Source of the DNA: JAAYCI01 sp964370195
GTDB taxonomy: Bacteria > Bacillota > Clostridia > Oscillospirales > Ruminococcaceae
Length of the DNA: 14,056 bases
Reading direction: 5' to 3'
NCBI GenBank assembly: GCA_964370195.1
Contig: CAYJIH010000041.1
Span: forward strand, 1 to 14,056
Shown piece by piece: positions 1 to 5,015 of this stretch (position 1 is the stretch's first letter; each line of letters begins with the position of its first letter). Below the pieces are notes generated by a model that did no database searches, was not told the origin of the DNA, and worked only from the letters and a program-made list of their open reading frames with translations. The translations under genes were made by a program, and so were the position numbers.

Positions 1-1558
1 CCTGTTCTGCATGAAGCTTATGTGGACAAAAACACTCCCACCCTGTACGCAGCTGCGTCGCGCAGGGCGGTGCCAAACTTCCGTCTTTGCGTCGACGCGC
101 ATATCCGCTAGCAAGTTGCATCACATGCTCATCGAACAAAACAGCCCACTGCGGCAGAAGACGTTGACGGTGTGAAAGCTCGACGTAACATTCATATCGT
201 CCTGTTTTTGCGGACGGATACACACAAAAAGCCACCATCGACACTTGTAGCTCTGTGCATGTTTTCTGTGCCGCTTTAAGTAACACCGCACCTGCCACGC
301 GCTCTCCGCATATGTTCGCCTCTTCCGACACCCTTCCATAAAACGCGATATTCGGTGTATTTTCCGTTTTTCCCTGCACATGAACGATATCACCTAGCCG
401 ATATCGATACAGCCCGGCATACGTCGTCAACAAAATTTCATATCGCTCGCCGTCTTGCAATTCGTGCAACAAAAGCGGTGTGTTTTTGTTCAGTGGCAAA
501 AATTCAAAAAAACCGGCAAATAACGCCGGTGGCGCATACGGTGTGTTTGGCATAATCGGCACATTTATTTTCAGCTCACTGGCACCATACCCGGCATCGA
601 AAAATATCGTTTTTTCGGGCAAAAGTGGACGCAGCGCCTCCACTGCCGGCGCCATGGGCCCCGATAACCAAAAACAAGCCAAGTTCATGTGTGGCCAATA
701 CTGCCGCGGCCAAAATGCACCTTCCTGTTGTAAGGCCTGCAAAAAATGTGCGCGTTCTTTGTTTTTGGGTAGCGCCTTTACATCGTGCGAAATACCCACA
801 AGCCTACCGGATGCAATGGCGTGTGGCCACTGTTCCTTTTCACGCTGCGCCATTTGCAACAACGCCAAAAACCGCCGCGGATTGTTCCCGATTGCCGCTA
901 CCACATCCCCACAAGACAACGCAAAATACAAAAGCAACGCCTGCCTTACGGCGATATCCTCAACCTCATGCACAAAAGATGGACACAACTGCATCTTCTG
1001 CACCGCTTGTGCCGAACGCCGTGTCGTTTGCCCGGACGCATACCCGATGGGAATCCCACCTGCTGTGCTTCCCACATTCGCCGGGCTGGGAAACAAAAAC
1101 ACACGCGCATTCGAAACGGACCCGCTAAGCCCCGCACCCTGCACCGCTTTTTGACGAAAATATGTACGTATACATGTGACAAGACCACTAATCGTCAATG
1201 CAGTTTCATTCAAAGGAAACAATTTATTGCACCCCAAAGTACCCGAAGTTTGCAAAAACTGCTCTGTGTTTCCGTCGAACAACACATTCTGCTCACCACA
1301 TGCCATGCGTTCTATCGGCGCCGCATATTCGTCCCAGCTTGAAATTGGCACATGGTTTCGAAACGCCTCCACGGTGTGGCACTGCGAAAAATGGTGCCGT
1401 TTTCCAAACTCACTTGCGGCGGCACCACGCAAAATGGCAGCCAAAGTGGCCGCCTGTGCTTGCTGTGGTTCCCGCAGGGACGCCATAAATTGCGCCGCCA
1501 AGGCAGCGGGCTCTTTTTCGGCTACAAACGGGGACAAAAATGCTCCTTCTTGGCTCAT
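1..1558 (-). CDS. GH3-family acyl-acid amido synthetase-like protein, 3' end cut by window edge
   Basis: An uninterrupted minus-strand frame of 519 codons runs from ATG at 1556-1558 to base 2 with no stop, so only the C-terminus is missing. It has the marks of the GH3 (auxin-responsive promoter) family of ANL adenylating enzymes: a P-loop-like TSGTLGCNK at residues 104-112, YGASE at 324-328 (usual YxxSE), ERYEILLTTYAGLYRYRLGD at 371-390 (the YRxGD adenylate-binding region) and a C-terminal FYGRVSEE segment at 407-413. Known GH3 enzymes activate a carboxylic acid with ATP and join it to an amino acid; bacterial members are mostly uncharacterised. GH3 proteins are about 500-600 residues, so probably only tens of residues are missing. 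The start has AGGAG at 1566-1570 with a 7-nt gap. The gene follows pheA by 77 bp on the same strand and probably belongs to the aroF-pheA transcript. The substrate cannot be read from sequence. The family call is strong, the function open. Confidence 0.85.
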   Translation of the reverse strand, partial: MSQEGAFLSPFVAEKEPAALAAQFMASLREPQQAQAATLAAILRGAAASEFGKRHHFSQCHTVEAFRNHVPISSWDEYAAPIERMACGEQNVLFDGNTEQFLQTSGTLGCNKLFPLNETALTISGLVTCIRTYFRQKAVQGAGLSGSVSNARVFLFPSPANVGSTAGGIPIGYASGQTTRRSAQAVQKMQLCPSFVHEVEDIAVRQALLLYFALSCGDVVAAIGNNPRRFLALLQMAQREKEQWPHAIASGRLVGISHDVKALPKNKERAHFLQALQQEGAFWPRQYWPHMNLACFWLSGPMAPAVEALRPLLPEKTIFFDAGYGASELKINVPIMPNTPYAPPALFAGFFEFLPLNKNTPLLLHELQDGERYEILLTTYAGLYRYRLGDIVHVQGKTENTPNIAFYGRVSEEANICGERVAGAVLLKAAQKTCTELQVSMVAFCVYPSAKTGRYECYVELSHRQRLLPQWAVLFDEHVMQLASGYARRRKDGSLAPPCATQLRTGWECFCPHKLHAEQ

Positions 1559-1570
1559 GCGTATTCTCCT

Positions 1571-1616
1571 AAAAAAGTGCCACAGGCGGGCCTTTTTCTC
1601 TCATTGTGGCGCTTTT
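1571..1616 (-). terminator. Hairpin with U-tract between pheA and the GH3 gene
   Basis: Arms at 1573-1584 and 1605-1616 form a 12-bp stem with one A-C mismatch when read on the minus strand, around a 20-nt loop. A run of six T (minus strand, 1571-1576) follows the stem. This looks like an intrinsic terminator after pheA. The T-run is followed directly by the AGGAG of the GH3 gene, so it may act as a partial (intra-operon) terminator or RNA-processing/stability hairpin instead of a full stop. I saw no separate promoter for GH3 in the 77-bp gap. Confidence 0.6.
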
Positions 1617-1635
1617 AGCGGTGATGCCGCGCACA

Positions 1636-2844
1636 CTAAACAAGGGAATAGCAGCCCAGCACCTCAAAATAAGAGCTGGCCGCCGCCACTTGCTGCAAGG
1701 TTTGCACCATTTCATCTTCCAAAATATTGCCTTCTAAATCGGCAAAAAAACGATACCGTCCATCGCTATCCGGGCGAGACTCAATGCGCGCCAAATTCAC
1801 GCCAAATGTCATGAAGGGAAGCAACGCTTCGCACAAGGCACCACTGCGGTGCGCTGTGGAAAATGTGATTGACACATGGGTACTTTCGGCCGTATATTGT
1901 GCTGTTTTTGATAAAATAACAAACGAAGTACGGTTTGATTTTGTATCTGCAATGTCTTGCTGCAACACGTTTAGGCCATAACAACCGGCGGCGTATTCTG
2001 AGGCAATGGCCGCTGTGTATCCATCGTTTTCCTGCGCCACCAACTGCGCTGCCACGGCTGTATTGCGCTGTGGCAACGAAGAAAACCCATGTGTTTGCAA
2101 AAAATTACGGCACTGCCCCAGCGCTTCGGGATGCGAATAAACACGCTGTATATCGTTTAAAGCAACACCTTGTGGTGCAAGCAAGCACTGCCGAATGTCC
2201 AGGCTTGTGCGCCCGGTGATATAACAGCCGTACTTGCGCAGCAGGCTATACGTTTCGCCTATCGCACCCGTTTGGCTGTTTTCGATGGGTGCAAAACCAT
2301 AGTCTACCTCCCCTTGTGCCACCGCCCGAAAAATATCCTCGAATGTTTCCACAGCAACCGCATTGGCGTTTGGATACACCTGCCGCAGCGCCTGTTCGCT
2401 CCATGCGCCGGCAATCCCTTGGAAGGCACACGTAAGCGTGCCTTCTTTTGGCTGCTGTGGCAACGGCAACAACGGCAATTCTCCACTGAATAAATCACTG
2501 CGTTGGCGGCTTTTTGAAACCGCCAGCATCGTGCGCACCATCAGCGAAACTTCCGCGCGCAGCTCGGGCGATGTGGCACGTTCTACACGTTCCAAAATGC
2601 GGGCTTCCCGCCCTGTGTCCAGCACAGCGATGTTGTTTTCGCGCTTCACATCGGCCACTTTTCGCACCACTTGCATTCTTTCTTCCAGCAAAGGCCACAG
2701 GCGGCTGTCGATGCTGTCAATCTCATTGCGCAGCGCCTCTAGTTGCTCTTGTCCGCCCGAAAGGGGATCTTGCGCTTTTGGTGTGCGCACAGCCTCACAC
2801 GCCGTACAATGCGGTGTGCATGCATCCTTTTTCTGCTCACTCAT
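1636..2844 (-). CDS. pheA: Bifunctional chorismate mutase/prephenate dehydratase (P-protein)
   Basis: A 402-residue protein catalysing chorismate to prephenate and prephenate to phenylpyruvate, the committed steps to phenylalanine. Domain order: AroQ-type chorismate mutase about 32-118 (LRNEIDSIDSRLWPLLEERM, later KRENNIAVLDTGRE); prephenate dehydratase about 137-312 (FAPIENSQTGAIGET, then NRTSF at 304-308); ACT domain about 322-400 with GALCEALLPF at 335-344 and the ESRP motif at 355-358, which binds Phe for feedback inhibition in known P-proteins. The dehydratase TRF motif reads TSF here. The first 30 residues extend beyond the mutase domain and hold a CX3CX2C cluster (C9, C13, C16). AGGAG lies at 2856-2860, 11 nt before ATG, and overlaps the aroF stop codon region (15-bp gap), so translation is probably coupled to aroF. 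Regulation is inferred from the Phe leader upstream of aroF plus ACT feedback. Confidence 0.96.
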   Translation of the reverse strand: MSEQKKDACTPHCTACEAVRTPKAQDPLSGGQEQLEALRNEIDSIDSRLWPLLEERMQVVRKVADVKRENNIAVLDTGREARILERVERATSPELRAEVSLMVRTMLAVSKSRQRSDLFSGELPLLPLPQQPKEGTLTCAFQGIAGAWSEQALRQVYPNANAVAVETFEDIFRAVAQGEVDYGFAPIENSQTGAIGETYSLLRKYGCYITGRTSLDIRQCLLAPQGVALNDIQRVYSHPEALGQCRNFLQTHGFSSLPQRNTAVAAQLVAQENDGYTAAIASEYAAGCYGLNVLQQDIADTKSNRTSFVILSKTAQYTAESTHVSITFSTAHRSGALCEALLPFMTFGVNLARIESRPDSDGRYRFFADLEGNILEDEMVQTLQQVAAASSYFEVLGCYSLV

Positions 2845-2859
2845 TATGGCTTTGTCTCC

Positions 2860-3873
2860 TTATGCTTCGCTATGCACAGCACCGTGCACGCGGTTCACTT
2901 GTTTCATCAATTGGCTGAACAACGCCGGTGTAAGGCTTTGGGCACCATCGCAAAGCGCTTCTTTTGGCTGGTTGTGCACTTCTATCATCAATCCATCGGC
3001 ACCGGCCGCGGTGGCCGCAAGCGCCATGGGCTTTACCAAAGACCAATGCCCTGTTCCGTGAGAAGGATCTACCACCACCGGCAAGTGTGATTTTGCCTGC
3101 AACACCGGCACCGCCGACAAATCCAGCGTGTTGCGCGTGGCCGTCTCGAATGTGCGTATGCCGCGCTCGCACAAAATCACACGGCTTTTGCCACTGCTTA
3201 AAATGTATTCGGCAGCCATCAACAGCTCGTCGATGGTGTTCGAAAGCCCGCGTTTCAGCAGCACAGGCCGCCCAATTTTGCCCACTTCGCGCAATAGTAA
3301 AAAGTTCTGCATATTGCGTGCACCAATTTGCACAAGGTCTACGTCGCGCTCAAACACATCCAAAAATTCCGTGCCCATAATTTCGCTTACAATGGGCATG
3401 CCCGTTTTTTCGCGCGCCATTTTCAAAAGCTCTAGCCCATCGAGGCCAAGGCCTTGGAACGCATACGGGGAGCTGCGCGGTTTGAATGCGCCACCGCGCA
3501 AAATGTTGGCACCTGCCAGTTTCACATCACTTGCCACCGAAAGAATTTGTGCCTCGCTTTCCACACTGCAAGGCCCTGCCATCACGGCAAAATGCCCGCC
3601 ACCAATTTTATGCTCGCCCACCGAAATTACACTGTCGTGCGGATGAAATTTACGCCCGGCCAATTTATACGGTTCTTGCACCTTCAACACTTTGTCCACG
3701 CAAGTGTACATATACAGCGTTTCTTCGTCTAAAGAGGCTGTGTCGCCCACAAGGCCAATCACCTGCGTGTTTTGCCCTTTAATGGTGTGCAAGCTCAGGC
3801 CCTTCACTTCCAAATACTGCTCTAACTTTTTTACCTCAGCTGCATCTGTTTGTTCTTTCAAAACTAAAATCAT
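2860..3873 (-). CDS. aroF: 3-deoxy-7-phosphoheptulonate (DAHP) synthase, type I beta, with N-terminal regulatory domain
   Basis: A 337-residue enzyme joining phosphoenolpyruvate and erythrose 4-phosphate, the first step of the shikimate pathway. Length and layout match the Thermotoga maritima-type enzyme (about 338 residues): a ferredoxin-like/ACT-like regulatory domain at about 1-70, then the (beta/alpha)8 barrel. Visible active-site elements are AGPCSVES at 99-106 with metal ligand C102, ILRGGAFKPRSSPYAFQG at 124-141, KRG at 207-209, DPSHGTGH at 269-276 (H272), EVH with E298, and CDG with D309; these four metal ligands fall at the same numbers as in the Thermotoga enzyme. The start has AGGAGG at 3883-3888 with a 9-nt gap. 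It is the first large gene of the operon aroF-pheA-GH3 and lies just downstream of the Phe-peptide attenuator. The N-terminal domain suggests allosteric inhibition by an aromatic amino acid; which one is not readable. Confidence 0.96.
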   Translation of the reverse strand: MILVLKEQTDAAEVKKLEQYLEVKGLSLHTIKGQNTQVIGLVGDTASLDEETLYMYTCVDKVLKVQEPYKLAGRKFHPHDSVISVGEHKIGGGHFAVMAGPCSVESEAQILSVASDVKLAGANILRGGAFKPRSSPYAFQGLGLDGLELLKMAREKTGMPIVSEIMGTEFLDVFERDVDLVQIGARNMQNFLLLREVGKIGRPVLLKRGLSNTIDELLMAAEYILSSGKSRVILCERGIRTFETATRNTLDLSAVPVLQAKSHLPVVVDPSHGTGHWSLVKPMALAATAAGADGLMIEVHNQPKEALCDGAQSLTPALFSQLMKQVNRVHGAVHSEA

Positions 3874-3882
3874 CGTTTATTT

Positions 3883-3888
3883 CCTCCT
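3883..3888 (-). promoter_or_regulatory. aroF ribosome binding site
   Basis: A consensus AGGAGG lies 9 nt before the aroF ATG. A short hairpin (arms 3893-3898 and 3902-3907, GCAGGC/GCCTGC) ends 4 nt upstream of it in the transcript, and CCTG/CAGG can pair across the 5' part of the site. A mild secondary effect on aroF translation is possible. Confidence 0.8.
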
Positions 3889-3931
3889 GTTGGCAGGCAC
3901 CGCCTGCATGTTATATGAGTGTTGCAACAAT

Positions 3932-3969
3932 AAAAAAAGGAGAGTTCATGCCATGCATGAACTCTCCTT
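3932..3969 (-). terminator. Intrinsic terminator of the Phe-leader attenuator (segments 3:4)
   Basis: A perfect 15-bp inverted repeat (arms 3937-3951 and 3955-3969) with a 3-nt loop is followed on the minus strand by seven T (3932-3938, two of them inside the stem). It lies after the leader peptide stop codon and before aroF, so read-through is required for aroF-pheA expression from the promoter seen. The first-transcribed arm (GGAGAGTTCATGC region) can instead pair with a segment at 3996-4006, forming an antiterminator. Confidence 0.93.
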
Positions 3970-4056
3970 GAGAAACCGGGATTCTGCTTACTTGCAGAGC
4001 TCATGCCGTATCTTGTTTTTTGTAAAGCCAAAAAAGCCAAAGCTAAAAAAGCTCTG
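3955..4056 (-). promoter_or_regulatory. Ribosome-mediated transcription attenuator: alternative pairings 1:2 and 2:3
   Basis: On the minus-strand transcript, segment 1 CAGAGCT (4050-4056, codons 14-16 of the leader peptide) pairs perfectly over 7 bp with AGCTCTG (3995-4001). Segment 2 GCATGAGCTCT (3996-4006, codons 30-34) pairs over 11 bp, one G-U included, with segment 3 AGAGTTCATGC (3955-3965), which is the first arm of the terminator. Segments 1:2 with 3:4 give termination; 2:3 gives antitermination. Segment 1 lies among the Phe codons, so a ribosome stalled for lack of Phe-tRNA-Phe would mask it and free segment 2. A ribosome reaching the stop at 3988-3990 would cover segment 2 and let the terminator form. 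The pairings are seen in sequence; the mechanism is inferred from known pheA/pheST/trp leaders. Confidence 0.85.
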
Positions 4057-4095
4057 GCTAAAGCCAAAAAACATAGACGACTGAGACTGCTTCAT
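3988..4095 (-). CDS. Phenylalanine-rich leader peptide (35 aa)
   Basis: The small frame starts at ATG 4093-4095 and ends at TAA 3988-3990. It encodes 35 residues, nine of them Phe, all within residues 9-24 (F9, F10, F12, F16, F17, F19, F21, F22, F24), separated by Gly, Ser and Gln. All nine codons are TTT. A clear Shine-Dalgarno AAGGTGA lies at 4101-4107 with a 5-nt gap. It is followed by a strong terminator and then aroF and pheA. This is the layout of a pheL-type attenuator peptide, whose role is to have its translation rate sense charged tRNA-Phe; the peptide itself is usually discarded. The C-terminal half (KNKIRHELCK) carries the antiterminator segment in its codons, which may explain its composition. 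The gene name pheL is used for enterobacterial analogues; homology is not claimed. Confidence 0.9.
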   Translation of the reverse strand: MKQSQSSMFFGFSQSFFSFGFFGFTKNKIRHELCK

Positions 4096-4143
4096 ATCAT
4101 TCACCTTTTGTAGGGGTACTCTCTCATTTTTGCTTCATTTATT

Positions 4144-4171
4144 AGTATACAGTAAAAAGAAAAAATTGCAA
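4144..4171 (-). promoter_or_regulatory. Promoter of the leader-aroF-pheA operon
   Basis: A -10 TATACT (4144-4149) and -35 TTGCAA (4166-4171) are spaced 16 bp apart on the minus strand. A start near 4136-4138 would leave about 40 nt before the leader peptide and about 205 nt to the attenuator terminator. Sigma-A-like match inferred by eye. Confidence 0.7.
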
Positions 4172-4192
4172 GACATTTACAGCAGAAAACTT

Positions 4193-4260
4193 GCCCTAGC
4201 TGGCATGGCAACATGCGCCTGCCACAGCGCCCCTGTTAAACTAGGGGCCGTTTTCTTTGT
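4193..4260. terminator. Structured intergenic segment downstream of greA, possible terminator
   Basis: Several inverted repeats overlap here. CCCTAG (4194-4199) pairs with CTAGGG (4241-4246). An inner stem is formed by TGGCA/TGCCA plus GGC/GCC (4201-4209 with 4217-4224, one bulge). A separate hairpin GCCCCT/AGGGGC (4229-4234 and 4243-4248) has a T-rich tail on the plus strand (4251-4260). No plus-strand gene precedes it. On the minus strand this lies after greA and could serve as its terminator, but the tail is poor in T. The direction is therefore undecided. Confidence 0.35.
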
Positions 4261-4302
4261 TTCGTATACTCGCTTCCCTGTGCAAAAACACAAATTCAAA
4301 AC

Positions 4303-4785
4303 TTAAATAAATTTTGAAATTTCCAAAATTTCAAACATAATGCTTGCACCGGAGGGCAATACCACTTCCACTTTATCGCCCACACTGCGGCCAATTAAAG
4401 CTGCCCCCACCGGGCTTTCGTCACTAATTTTTCCCTCATTTGGGTCGGCCTCGGTGCTGCCAATGATGTTGTATTCTTCAATGTCGCCATCTTCATCGCG
4501 CAAGCGCACATGGCACCCCACCATCACACGGCCGGTGTCTAACTCATCTTCGTCGATGATGTGAACATTTTTCAGCATACTTTCCAGCTCGGCAATGCGG
4601 CTTTCCACAAAACCTTGCTCATTTTTTGCCTCATCGTATTCGCTATTTTCCGAAAGATCGCCATAACCGCGCGCCACTTTAATTTTTTCGGCCACATCTT
4701 TTCGTTTTTCTGTTTTCAGATACTCCAGCTCATGCTCTAATTTCTCAAGGCCGGCATACGTTACCATATGTTCTTTGCGTTGCAT
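4303..4785 (-). CDS. greA: Transcription elongation factor GreA
   Basis: A 160-residue protein of normal GreA length. It acts in the secondary channel of RNA polymerase to stimulate cleavage of backtracked transcripts. The N-terminal coiled coil includes LEKLEHELEYLKTEKR, followed by the tip sequence GDLSENSEYDEAKNEQ with the acidic residues that support cleavage. The C-terminal FKBP-like domain runs from about residue 80 and contains NIIGSTEADP, ISDESPVGAALIGRSVGD and a hydrophobic end. The longer frame back to 4833 was not used: ATG at 4783-4785 has AAGGAG at 4795-4800 with a 9-nt gap, and the family normally begins right there. A consensus promoter lies about 100 bp upstream, so greA is probably transcribed on its own as well as by any read-through from the EF-G-like gene. 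Confidence 0.96.
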   Translation of the reverse strand: MQRKEHMVTYAGLEKLEHELEYLKTEKRKDVAEKIKVARGYGDLSENSEYDEAKNEQGFVESRIAELESMLKNVHIIDEDELDTGRVMVGCHVRLRDEDGDIEEYNIIGSTEADPNEGKISDESPVGAALIGRSVGDKVEVVLPSGASIMFEILEISKFI

Positions 4786-4876
4786 ATATGAAAACTCCTT
4801 ATCAACAGGGTTGCCCCCAAAATATAAAATCAATCTTACGTTGTTTTTTTATTTATAAAAAACCATTGATTGAATA

Positions 4877-4906
4877 ATAATACTATAAAAAACAAAGTGT
4901 TGTCAA
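4877..4906 (-). promoter_or_regulatory. greA promoter
   Basis: A perfect -35 TTGACA (4901-4906) and -10 TATTAT (4877-4882) with an 18-bp spacer on the minus strand, about 92 bp before the greA start, in an AT-rich stretch. Confidence 0.75.
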
Positions 4907-4946
4907 CTGTTTTTTTGTGAAAATAGTGCAAAAGGACGTTGCAATG

Positions 4947-4985
4947 AACCAGGCCACTTTGGAGTTTCCCCAAAGTGGCCTGGTT
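4947..4985 (-). terminator. Long perfect hairpin after the EF-G-like gene
   Basis: Arms 4947-4962 and 4970-4985 form a perfect 16-bp stem with a 7-nt loop, starting 30 bp past the EF-G-like stop codon. Neither strand shows a T-run directly after the stem, so it is not a textbook intrinsic terminator. It may still end transcription, protect the 3' end, or act as an RNA-processing site. Its position between two same-strand genes with separate promoters favours a terminator role. Confidence 0.5.
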
Positions 4986-5015
4986 ATATCGTTTACACAG
5001 CCAAAAAAATTACAT

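Noticed and set aside
480..1154. Plus-strand open frame of about 224 codons, and others at 625-1342 and 1176-1814
   Set aside because: They lie opposite the GH3 and pheA genes, lack ribosome sites, and their products have no domain character. The minus strand there has recognisable GH3 motifs.
4108..4134. Tiny frame upstream of the Phe leader peptide, with two Tyr codons (MREYPYKR)
   Set aside because: It has no Shine-Dalgarno and would begin about 10 nt after the expected transcript start. Two Tyr codons are too few to argue for Tyr sensing.
3932..4140. T-box riboswitch upstream of aroF
   Set aside because: I see no T-box sequence (TGG-containing antiterminator bulge) or specifier stem. 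The Phe-rich reading frame and its pairing segments explain the leader fully.
4303..4833. Longer greA frame starting 16 codons upstream
   Set aside because: The extension is not GreA-like, and the internal ATG at 4785 has a well-placed AAGGAG and matches the family's normal start.
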